Origin: Microbacterium sp. zg-Y625 | GTDB lineage: Bacteria; Actinomycetota; Actinomycetes; Actinomycetales; Microbacteriaceae | Direction of reading: 5' to 3' | Assembly: GCF_030246925.1 (NCBI RefSeq) | Contig: NZ_CP126740.1 | Coordinates: forward strand, 1,426,001 to 1,490,000 | Length of the DNA: 64,000 nucleotides | Part shown: positions 49,860-57,473 of the stretch, piece after piece | How the letters are laid out: each line of letters begins with the position of its first letter | How positions within the stretch are numbered: the first letter of the stretch is position 1 | Notes under the pieces: model-generated | Told to the model about the DNA's origin: nothing | Database searches by the model: none | The model's input: the letters and a program-made list of their open reading frames with translations, nothing else | Made by a program: the position numbers and the translations under genes

Positions 49860-51227
49860 CTACTTGGTGCCGCGAACCTTGAGCATCACGACTGTGCCTC
49901 CGATGAGCGTGCATGCCGCCGCGATGACCAGCACCAGTCCATAGTTCTTGTCAGCACCGGTGACACCGATCAGCAGGAGCGGAGCGGCGGCGATCGGCGC
50001 AAGGCCCTGCGCGATCGAGCTCGAGTACCCGTTGATCCCTATGAAGCGTCCTGCATTGGTGTCACGCTCGGGGAGCACATCGAGCACGATCGCCTGGTCG
50101 ACGGCGGAGAAGACGCCCAAGCCGATGTTGGCGACGATCGATCCGGTGAAGAGCACCACGACGTCAGAACCACCGAAGGCCATCATGAGCGCGCCGGCGG
50201 TGAAGGCGATCCCGGCCAGCAGCACGAAGATGCGGCGGCGCTTGACCTTGTCGGACAGGAAGCCACCGAGCATGGCGCCACCCGCGGCGGAGAGAACACC
50301 GAAGAGCGACAGGATCACGATGATGCCGCCGATGTCAGCGACGCGCCCTCCCTCGCTGAGGCGCGACGCGAAGAAGAGGGTGGTGAAGGTCGTCGCGAAT
50401 GTCACGCCGAAATTGAAGAACAGTCGTCCGAACCAGTTCCACGCGAAGTCAGGGTAACGCTTGGGGTTGAACCCCATGTCGCGAAGCGCTCCCACTACGG
50501 TCAGCTTGTTCGCTACGACGATGTCGCGGCTGCTCGGCTCCTTCACGAGGATGACCCACAGTGCGATGCCCACCGCGCCCAAGGCCCCGGGGACGAGGAA
50601 GACCAGGAAGTTGTTGCCGATGAATGCGCTGGCGATCCCGACGCCCAGTACCGAGGCGATCATCGTCGTGAAGCCGCTGAGCCCGGCGACCTTCCCCCGC
50701 TGCTCCTCGGGGAGCCGGTCGGCCTGCGACAGCAGAAGCATGCTGAGCACGGTGGCCCAGCCGAGCTGGGTGACGACCCACGCGGCGGCGAGCAGGGGCA
50801 CGCTCGGCGCCACGGCCATCAGAGCGAGCCCCGTCAGACCGAGCAGGGTGCCACCGATCGCAAACGGCCGGCGGCGTCCGAGCCCGGAGCGGGTACGGTC
50901 ACTCCACATGCCGACGAGCGGCTGAGAGATCGTCGCCGCAATGGCGCCGGCGCCGACGACGTAGCCCAACCACTCGGTGTTTTCCGGCGCGAGTTCCTGC
51001 ACCCGGAGCGAGAGGGAGATGCCGATGGGCGCCACGAGCGCCGCGTACGAGCCGAGCGTCGCGAGCACCAGCAGCCAGATGTACCCGGCGCTGACGCGGG
51101 CGCGGGCGACGAGTGAGTCGGTGGGTGTCAGTATCCCCTCCCCGATGGCGGCGGCTCCGTCCATCGACGCGGACGTCGGTGACGGCAGCGCATCGGTTCC
51201 TGGTGGGGTGGACGGCGACTCATTCAT
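49860..51227 (-). CDS. MFS transporter, SLC45/GPH-like glycoside or sugar carrier
   Basis: 455-aa membrane protein with about 12 transmembrane helices and a long hydrophilic N-terminus. The loop between helices 2 and 3 reads GMWSDRTRSGLGRRRPFAIGG, the pattern of the SLC45 and plant sucrose-transporter branch of the major facilitator superfamily. A second basic loop, FLSDKVKRRRIFVLL, lies in the other half. GAAGGAG precedes the ATG. As first gene of an operon of glycosidases without signal peptides, it is the obvious importer of the intact glycoside. It is divergent from the TetR gene. Confidence 0.88.
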   Translation of the reverse strand: MNESPSTPPGTDALPSPTSASMDGAAAIGEGILTPTDSLVARARVSAGYIWLLVLATLGSYAALVAPIGISLSLRVQELAPENTEWLGYVVGAGAIAATISQPLVGMWSDRTRSGLGRRRPFAIGGTLLGLTGLALMAVAPSVPLLAAAWVVTQLGWATVLSMLLLSQADRLPEEQRGKVAGLSGFTTMIASVLGVGIASAFIGNNFLVFLVPGALGAVGIALWVILVKEPSSRDIVVANKLTVVGALRDMGFNPKRYPDFAWNWFGRLFFNFGVTFATTFTTLFFASRLSEGGRVADIGGIIVILSLFGVLSAAGGAMLGGFLSDKVKRRRIFVLLAGIAFTAGALMMAFGGSDVVVLFTGSIVANIGLGVFSAVDQAIVLDVLPERDTNAGRFIGINGYSSSIAQGLAPIAAAPLLLIGVTGADKNYGLVLVIAAACTLIGGTVVMLKVRGTK

Positions 51228-51293
51228 GGCGTGACTCCTTCGTCGAACGGGCTCTGCGTGGGTAGTACTGGGGCGTCAAAAGCAGATATGACT

Positions 51294-51380
51294 CCCCAAT
51301 TGGTCGCCACTGTATTCGCGGAATGCCAAGCCTGCCAGGCAGCATTGGCTCTAAAACCGGAGCTAACTGCATAATTGGGG
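51294..51380. promoter_or_regulatory. Divergent MFS/TetR promoter region with inverted CCCCAATT motifs
   Basis: CCCCAATTGG at 51294-51303 and its inverse AATTGGGG at 51373-51380 face each other across the 166-base gap between the MFS and TetR starts. The first contains the palindrome CCAATTGG. TetR proteins usually bind such sites in their own divergent promoter. The half-sites are clear, but the spacing and the regulator are inferred. Confidence 0.45.
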
Positions 51381-51393
51381 CTAATGTGGCGGC

Positions 51394-52038
51394 ATGAGCA
51401 CACGGGCGGAACGTGGACCGTACGCGAAGTCTGCGCAACGGCGGGCTGTGATCGCGAGAGCCGCTCTTGCTGTCATTGAGGAGTGGGGCCACATCGAGCT
51501 GACGATGTCGCAGGTGGCAGCCGTGGCAGGCCTCAGTGAGCGTTCCCTGTTTTATCACTTCCCGACGAGGGACCACGTGCTCGTCGCGGCGCTCGAACTG
51601 TCGGACACGCTCACCACCGACGACGTGGGAAGTCGCGACGACAGCCAACTGGGCGACGCCGACCAGGTCGTATCCGTGCTGGCGCGTCTTGACGCGCAAC
51701 ACGAATGGAAAGTTCGCCTGGTCGTCTATTTGAGCGCACGCGCGCAGGAACCGGAGCATCCAGCGCACGCATACTTCATGACTCACAACGCCGCCGCGAT
51801 CCAGGGTTTCGCGAACATGCTCCGCCACCGCCAGCATCGCGGTCTCGCCCACCCGGACCTCGAGCCGGAGGCTGTGGCGCGACGATTCGTCGCCCTATGG
51901 GACGGTTTGCAAGCTCTGTGGCTCGTCAGTCCGACCTTCGATCTGGCGGACGAGATTCTTGCCTCGTTTCGACAACTGAGTGGACAGAATGTCATGGAGG
52001 CCAAGCGCGCCTTTGAGCGGGCGATCGCCGAGAGTTGA
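51394..52038 (+). CDS. TetR/AcrR-family transcriptional regulator
   Basis: 214-aa repressor-type protein. The N-terminal helix-turn-helix (about residues 20-62) reads LTMSQVAAVAGLSERSLFYHFPTRDHVL, which is diagnostic for TetR. The C-terminal ligand domain is variable (RLVVYLSARAQEPEHPAHAY). It is divergent from the MFS/glycosidase operon and likely controls it, sensing either the glycoside or a hydrophobic aglycone, as many TetR proteins do. No strong ribosome site is seen before the ATG. Confidence 0.9.
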   Translation: MSTRAERGPYAKSAQRRAVIARAALAVIEEWGHIELTMSQVAAVAGLSERSLFYHFPTRDHVLVAALELSDTLTTDDVGSRDDSQLGDADQVVSVLARLDAQHEWKVRLVVYLSARAQEPEHPAHAYFMTHNAAAIQGFANMLRHRQHRGLAHPDLEPEAVARRFVALWDGLQALWLVSPTFDLADEILASFRQLSGQNVMEAKRAFERAIAES

Positions 52039-52108
52039 TCTGCCCGCTCACGGAACCTGTCCTCCGGCCATCGGAATGGTAGTTTCGACGGCTCTGACGC
52101 GCCAGACA

Positions 52109-52945
52109 TCATGTCTCCAGTGATGCGAGCCGGAGGGCGCGCCTCGTCTCTCTACGGGCCTTCTGACGGTCCGGATCCGCGACCGGCGCCGCGAGCAGCA
52201 GGCTCTTGGTGTACTCGTGCTGCGGCTCGTCCGTCACGCTCCCGGTAGGCCCGGTCTCGACGATTTCGCCGCGATACATGACCGCGACTCGGTGGCTGAT
52301 GTGACGGACGACCGAGATGTCATGGGTGATGAAGAGGTAAGCGACGCCGGTCTCGCGCTGCAACTCGATGAATAGATCGAGCACACGCGCTTGCGTCGTC
52401 AGATCAAGGGCTGACACGGGTTCGTCGCACACGATGAGCTTGGGGCTCAACGCCAGCGCACGCGCAATGGCCACCCGCTGTCGCTGACCGCCGCTGAACT
52501 CTCGCGGATAGCGCTGCGCGGCGTTCGCTGGGAGCCCGACCCGGTCAAGGAGCTGAAGGACCTTCCGGCTCGCTTCTTTTGCATCTACCCCTTGGGCAAT
52601 CAGTGGTTCCGAGAGGATGTCAGCGATCTGCAAGGCGGGGTTCAGCGACGTATAGGGGTCCTGGAAGACCACTTGGATATCACGGGCGTAGCGGCGTCGG
52701 GCGCGGGTGGCCAAATGAGTGATGTCGCTGCCCCCGAATGTGATGGTCCCGCCCGTCGGAGTCGCAAGCCCTAGGATGGCCCGTCCTATGGTGGTCTTGC
52801 CGGAGCCCGACTCACCGACGAGGCCGAGTGTCTCGCCCGGCGCGATCCCGAGCGACACGCCCTTCAACACCTCGGGGGAACGAGTGCGGAATCCTCTGCC
52901 GGGGTACCGCAACCGCAGGTCCGAAACGGCCAACAGATTCGTCAC
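52109..52945 (-). CDS. Oligopeptide-type ABC transporter ATP-binding protein (OppF-like)
   Basis: 278-aa ABC ATPase: Walker A GLVGESGSGKTT (residues 41-52), Q-loop VVFQDPYTSLNP, signature EFSGGQRQRVAIARAL, Walker B LIVCDEPVSALD, H-loop FITHDIS. The C-terminal extension is typical of the Opp/Dpp ATPases. It is the last gene of a four-gene operon and overlaps the permease-ATPase fusion gene by 4 bases. The neighbouring glycosidases suggest the imported substrate is an oligosaccharide or glycoside and not a peptide. Confidence 0.94.
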   Translation of the reverse strand: MTNLLAVSDLRLRYPGRGFRTRSPEVLKGVSLGIAPGETLGLVGESGSGKTTIGRAILGLATPTGGTITFGGSDITHLATRARRRYARDIQVVFQDPYTSLNPALQIADILSEPLIAQGVDAKEASRKVLQLLDRVGLPANAAQRYPREFSGGQRQRVAIARALALSPKLIVCDEPVSALDLTTQARVLDLFIELQRETGVAYLFITHDISVVRHISHRVAVMYRGEIVETGPTGSVTDEPQHEYTKSLLLAAPVADPDRQKARRETRRALRLASLET

Positions 52946-54750
52946 GGCGAGTCCTCCTTCACGTCTGAGGCCGGGGCGGGTGGGTCGCTGCGCACCGTGG
53001 CCTCATCGAGGATGGAGCCGACCAACTCCTTCGTGTAATCGTGCGCGGGATTGCGGAAGATCGAACGGACGTCGCCGCTTTCGACGACCTCGCCGTTGCG
53101 CATGACGATGACGCGATCGGCGAGATCGGCGATGACGCCGAAGTTGTGCGTAACCAGTAGGACGCCCATCCCCAGTTCACCCTGGAGGTCACGCAGCAGA
53201 TCGAGGATTTCAGCCTGCACAGTGACATCCAGCGCGGTTGTGGCCTCGTCCGCGATGAGGAGTTTGGGACGCGTGGCGACTGCTCCAGCGATGAGTACCC
53301 GCTGGGCCATGCCTCCGGAGATCTGATGCGGGTAGGAGTGGAACGTCGCATGAGGGTCCGGGATACCCACCCGCGCGAGCAGCTGCAGGACCGTCTCTTT
53401 GGCCTCCTTGCGTGACATACCGGCACGCAGGCCTTCCACGAGTTGGCTTCCGACGGTGAATGACGGATCGAGGTTTGACATCGGTTCCTGGGGAATGTAG
53501 GAGATCACGCTGCCGCGTACACGTCGCATGCCGCGGGAGTCTTTGCCTAGAAGGTCCTCACCCGCGATGGTCATTTCGTCGGCATGGACGCGGGCGTCCT
53601 TCGGGAGCAGGCCGAGCGTGGCGAAGGCGGTCTGTGTCTTGCCTGAGCCCGATTCGCCCACGAGGCCGACGATCTCCCCGGGACTCACGTCAAGAGAAAT
53701 CCCCTTCACTACGCTCTTCTCGCTGCCGTCGGGTTGCGGGTAGTTCACCCAGAGGTTGCGCACGGCGAGGAGCCCGCCCCGCGTATCCGCATGCGGCCGG
53801 GTCGCCGTGACCTGGGTGACTGCGGCAACGGTCTCAGACGTGAGTCGGCGGCGGCGCTTCATGGAGGTCTGGGGACCGGCGAGGACGTCCCGATAAGCGT
53901 TACCGAGGAGTACGAGGCTTCCGGTGAGCAGGGCTAGCGACAGTGACGGCCATAGGAATTGAAGGGGGAAGGCATAGATGTTGGCGAAGGCATCGTTCGT
54001 CATAGAGCCGAAGCTCGGAATCTGTGTGGAACCGAGCCCGAGGAACGCCAGACCGGCCTGCACCCCGATGGCGGTGCTGGCCATGAATGCCGCTGCGATG
54101 ATCACCGGTCCGCGTACCACGTAGAAGATATGACGGCTCAGGATGCGCCAATTGCTCAGGCCAGCGACCTTCGCCGCGTCCACATATAGCTCGTTGCGTA
54201 CGCCGACCACCGCGTTGCGCACGAGGCGGAAGATTCCCGGCGCAAGGAAGATGCCGAAGATGAGCATCATTGCCTGGTAAGTGCCGCCGGTCACAGGAGA
54301 CAGCACGATGACGAGCACGAGTGCGGGAAAGGTCATGAGGAGGTTGAAGATCCACGACATCGTCGCGTCTACGCGCTTGCCCACATAACCCGCGATCAGG
54401 CCGAACACCGTGCCGATGATGATAGCCACGCCCGCACCGATCAGAGCCGAGATGACGGAGACATTGATGGATGCGAGCACTCGCGCCCAGATGTCACGCC
54501 CGTACTGGTCGCCGCCGAGGATGTAACCGCCCGTTCCCGGCGGCGCGTTGACCAGCGCAAGTGAGCTGAAGTTCGGGTTGTGGGAACTCAGCACGGGGGC
54601 GAGCATCCCCAGCAGGACGATGCCGAGGATGACGACGAGTGCACCAAGACCGGCAGGCTTGCGGACGAGCCGCGCGAAGGCGCCGGCCCGCTTCTTTGCC
54701 GAGGATTCGTCGGCGACGACCACGGTTTCGGTGTCGTAGACGGTCATCAC
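52942..54750 (-). CDS. Fused ABC permease / ATP-binding protein (OppC-OppD fusion)
   Basis: 602-aa two-domain protein. Residues 1-290 are an OppC-like permease with about six helices and the EAA loop at VDAAKVAGLSNWRILSRHIF (190-209). Residues 325-595 are an OppD-like ATPase with Walker A GLVGESGSGKT (362-372), a signature reading QISGGMAQRV (476-485) instead of LSGGQ, and Walker B LLIADEATTALD. A basic linker (MKRRRRLTSE) joins them. The start overlaps the OppB-like gene by 4 bases. Such fusions are known in Actinobacteria and fix the stoichiometry of one permease and one ATPase. Confidence 0.93.
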   Translation of the reverse strand: MMTVYDTETVVVADESSAKKRAGAFARLVRKPAGLGALVVILGIVLLGMLAPVLSSHNPNFSSLALVNAPPGTGGYILGGDQYGRDIWARVLASINVSVISALIGAGVAIIIGTVFGLIAGYVGKRVDATMSWIFNLLMTFPALVLVIVLSPVTGGTYQAMMLIFGIFLAPGIFRLVRNAVVGVRNELYVDAAKVAGLSNWRILSRHIFYVVRGPVIIAAAFMASTAIGVQAGLAFLGLGSTQIPSFGSMTNDAFANIYAFPLQFLWPSLSLALLTGSLVLLGNAYRDVLAGPQTSMKRRRRLTSETVAAVTQVTATRPHADTRGGLLAVRNLWVNYPQPDGSEKSVVKGISLDVSPGEIVGLVGESGSGKTQTAFATLGLLPKDARVHADEMTIAGEDLLGKDSRGMRRVRGSVISYIPQEPMSNLDPSFTVGSQLVEGLRAGMSRKEAKETVLQLLARVGIPDPHATFHSYPHQISGGMAQRVLIAGAVATRPKLLIADEATTALDVTVQAEILDLLRDLQGELGMGVLLVTHNFGVIADLADRVIVMRNGEVVESGDVRSIFRNPAHDYTKELVGSILDEATVRSDPPAPASDVKEDSP

Positions 54751-55685
54751 AGTCTCACCTTCGGGTTGAGCCAGCCGTTCGCGAGGTCGACGAGCAGGTT
54801 GACCACCACGACGAGGGCAACACTGAACAGGGTCACCCCGAGCATCGCGGGGAGGTCGCCTTGCGTCGTGGCAAGGAACCCGTAACTGCCGAAGCCCGGC
54901 AGGGCGAAGATCTTCTCGATGAAAAGCGACGAGCCGAACATCGCAATGAAGAGGAGCGAGAACGTCGTCAGCGCGGGTCCTGCAGCGTTTCGAAGGGCAT
55001 GTTTCAACAGGATGGACGTGTCCGAGATGCCGCGGCTGCGCAGGGTGCGCACGTAGTCCCTGTTCAGTTCATCGATCATCGACCCACGAATCTGGGCGGC
55101 GAGCGAGGCAATGCCGCCGATGGCAAGCACGAAGCCTGGAAGGATCACCGAAGCGAACCAACCCCCGGGTGACTCGCTGATGGGAACGAATCCGATGGCC
55201 GGAACCCACTTGAGAACGATGGCGAAGACGTAAACGAGCACCACACCCAGCACGATCGCCGGGAAGACATAGGCCACCGTAGAGATACCCTGCAGGATCG
55301 AGTCGAGGATGCCTCCGCGTGTAGCCGATGCGACACCGAGGAGGATGCTGACGGCGATCGTAATGATGCAGGCCACGACGACAACGGACAGCGTGACCGG
55401 CAGGCGGCTCGCCATCGCTTCGGCAACGGGCTGACGCGTGAAGTAGGAGACACCGAGGTCACCACGGAAGATGCCGGCGACCCAGTTCACGTACTGCTCC
55501 AGGATCGGCCTGTCCAACCCGAGGTCCGCATTCAGCGCGGCGATCTGACCCGGTGTAGCGGTCGGTCCGAGGATATTCAGTGCCACGGGGATGTTCGCGC
55601 CGTAGGTCAAGAAGAATGTGATGGCGGTGACGACGAACATGAGCACGAGGCCCGCGCCTATGCGCCGAAGAAGGAATGTGAACAC
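54747..55685 (-). CDS. ABC transporter permease (OppB-like)
   Basis: 312-aa membrane permease with about six helices, opening VFTFLLRRIGAGLVLMF and carrying the EAA-type loop near LNRDYVRTLRSRGISDTSILLKHAL. The GTG at 55683-55685 is preferred because GGAG lies 6 bases upstream. The upstream ATG at 55697 abuts a 16-bp hairpin, leaving no free ribosome site. The N-terminal helix starts right after the chosen start. It pairs with the fused OppC-OppD protein. Confidence 0.92.
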   Translation of the reverse strand: MFTFLLRRIGAGLVLMFVVTAITFFLTYGANIPVALNILGPTATPGQIAALNADLGLDRPILEQYVNWVAGIFRGDLGVSYFTRQPVAEAMASRLPVTLSVVVVACIITIAVSILLGVASATRGGILDSILQGISTVAYVFPAIVLGVVLVYVFAIVLKWVPAIGFVPISESPGGWFASVILPGFVLAIGGIASLAAQIRGSMIDELNRDYVRTLRSRGISDTSILLKHALRNAAGPALTTFSLLFIAMFGSSLFIEKIFALPGFGSYGFLATTQGDLPAMLGVTLFSVALVVVVNLLVDLANGWLNPKVRL

Positions 55686-55697
55686 GGTGTACTCCAT

Positions 55698-55736
55698 CGC
55701 TCATGCGGGGACCAGGTGTCGGTCCCCGCATGAGCG
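55698..55736 (-). terminator. Intercistronic hairpin between binding-protein and permease genes
   Basis: A perfect 16-bp stem (55698-55713 with 55721-55736) and a 7-base loop fill the gap between the stop of the binding-protein gene and the permease start. Such hairpins after binding-protein genes typically protect the mRNA 3' end or partly terminate transcription, giving excess binding protein. Confidence 0.75.
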
Positions 55737-55750
55737 TTCGGGTTGGGACG

Positions 55751-57283
55751 TCAGTCCGCGGCGGGCGCGAACGGTCGCACGGACTGCTGGGGCACGGCGG
55801 GCGAGGTGTAATCGACGTCATTCGAGTGGACGTAGTAGCCGCCGATAACGCTCACGGGTGCAAACCATGCCTCTTCGACGAAGTACTCGTTGATTGCACG
55901 GAACGCGGCACCCGCCTCTTCGTCCGTGGCGGCATTCGCGGTCTTCAGGAGTGCGTCGAGTTCCGGCGTGGCCGTCTCGAACGCGTTGAAGACGCCTCGC
56001 AGTACGGCATTCGTGTCGCCGGCGTCCGTTGCGGACAGTCCGTTCACCATGAAGTACATGCCGTAGTTGCGACCCAGGACCTTCGCGAAGAACTCCTGGA
56101 AAGGAACGGCTTCCCACGTCACGCGGATGCCGATGTCCCCCAGTGCCTGCGCCAACACGGACTCGTACGGGGTGGACACGAAGGTGCTCGGCATCGTGAC
56201 GTCGAAGCCGTCTTCGTAGCCGGCATCCGCCATCAGATCCTTGGCCTTCTCAACGTTGAAGTCATCTGCGTTGAGTATCTCTTCGCTGAACGCCTCACCC
56301 CGGGGGTTGTAGACCTGATTGGTCGCGGTGTTGGTGCCGGGGTTGATGGCCGCCGCAATGCCGCTGCGATCGATGGCGAGGTTGATCGCCTGTCGCACAC
56401 GCACGTCTCCGAGCGCGGGAACGACTGCACCCTCGCGGTCGATGAGCCACAGCGAGGACATGGAGCTCGGGATGTTGGTGCCGCTGGTGAACTTGCTCGA
56501 GTCGAACTGTGCAGCAATCGACTCCGACGAGACGCCGGCGTAGTCGAGCTGCCCGGACTGCAGGGCGTTCTGTACAGCGGTCGGATCCGCGATGACGCTG
56601 AACTCAACGGTCTCGAAGGGATACGCGTCGGCGTTCCAGTGGTCGGGGTTTTTGGTCAGCGTGTATACAGACCCGACGGTCGTCTGCTCGTCATCAAGAA
56701 TGTAAGGACCCGACCCCACGGGTTCGAGCTGCGCGTCCTCGGCGTCCAGCGACGCAGTGGCGCCCAAGGCACCGTTGAACGTGGCGAGAACCGGCACGAG
56801 AGACGCGTCGGGAGCGCTGAGCGAAATCACCACGGTCGTGTCGTCTGCTACGGCAATGGACTCGACGGAGGAGAACGCCGCTGCTGTGCCGGCTCCTGCG
56901 CGCGACACCTCGAGCGATGCGGCGACGGCCTCCCCGTCGACCGGCGTTCCGTCCGTGAACTCCTGACCGTCCCGCAGGTGGAGCGTCAGCTCCGTGCGGT
57001 CGTCGGAGTACTCCCACGACTCCGCGAGGCCGGGACCGATCTGACCGTCCGTGCTGGTCAGAAGGAGGGTATCGAAGAGGGAGAGGGTGATCATCGCGTC
57101 GTTGCCCGACAGGTTGCCGATGGCGAAGCTTGAGGGCGGTGAGCCCACGGAGAGCCTGAGGATGTCGTCCGTCGAACCGGTCTCCGCCGGGCGTTCGGTG
57201 GTGCCGGAGCAGCCGCCGAGCGCAAGGCCGGTCACCGCGACGACGGCGATTGCCGCGACTCGGATGCGTGCAGTGAATTTCAT
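55751..57283 (-). CDS. ABC transporter substrate-binding lipoprotein (SBP family 5)
   Basis: 510-aa extracytoplasmic lipoprotein. The signal peptide ends in the lipobox LALGGC with Cys25 as lipidation site. The mature part has the family-5 features LRLSVGSPPSSFAIGNL, PGLAESWEYSDDRTELTLHLRDG (in two parts), VRQAINLAIDR and a C-terminal WFAPVSVIGG. Family 5 includes peptide binders but also beta-glucoside and cello-oligosaccharide binders, and the glycosidase neighbours favour the latter. The start ATG has AAAGGAG upstream. It is first in the ABC operon, with two operator-like sites about 110-160 bases upstream. Confidence 0.93.
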   Translation of the reverse strand: MKFTARIRVAAIAVVAVTGLALGGCSGTTERPAETGSTDDILRLSVGSPPSSFAIGNLSGNDAMITLSLFDTLLLTSTDGQIGPGLAESWEYSDDRTELTLHLRDGQEFTDGTPVDGEAVAASLEVSRAGAGTAAAFSSVESIAVADDTTVVISLSAPDASLVPVLATFNGALGATASLDAEDAQLEPVGSGPYILDDEQTTVGSVYTLTKNPDHWNADAYPFETVEFSVIADPTAVQNALQSGQLDYAGVSSESIAAQFDSSKFTSGTNIPSSMSSLWLIDREGAVVPALGDVRVRQAINLAIDRSGIAAAINPGTNTATNQVYNPRGEAFSEEILNADDFNVEKAKDLMADAGYEDGFDVTMPSTFVSTPYESVLAQALGDIGIRVTWEAVPFQEFFAKVLGRNYGMYFMVNGLSATDAGDTNAVLRGVFNAFETATPELDALLKTANAATDEEAGAAFRAINEYFVEEAWFAPVSVIGGYYVHSNDVDYTSPAVPQQSVRPFAPAAD

Positions 57284-57395
57284 CTGAAAGGACTCCTTTG
57301 TCAGTTGCTGTTATCCGAATCGTGATGACTCGGTGGTGTCGCGTCTTTCTGTGGACTGTTTGGTGCGGGTTCCATCAGCGACCGCGCCGAGCCAG

Positions 57396-57431
57396 GTGAC
57401 ACGCGTCACTAGAGTAGGGCACGCGTGTTAC
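57396..57431. promoter_or_regulatory. Two LacI-type operator-like sites upstream of the ABC operon
   Basis: Site one, TGACACGCGTCA (57397-57408), matches the local consensus TGACACGTGTCA at 11 of 12 positions. A weaker site, read on the minus strand as TAACACGCGTGC, is centred 21 bases away, two helical turns. Both lie between the binding-protein gene and the GH3 gene. Confidence 0.65.
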
Positions 57432-57473
57432 TAAGTCCATCGAGAGCGCAACATCACACGAAACAGGCCGTCG

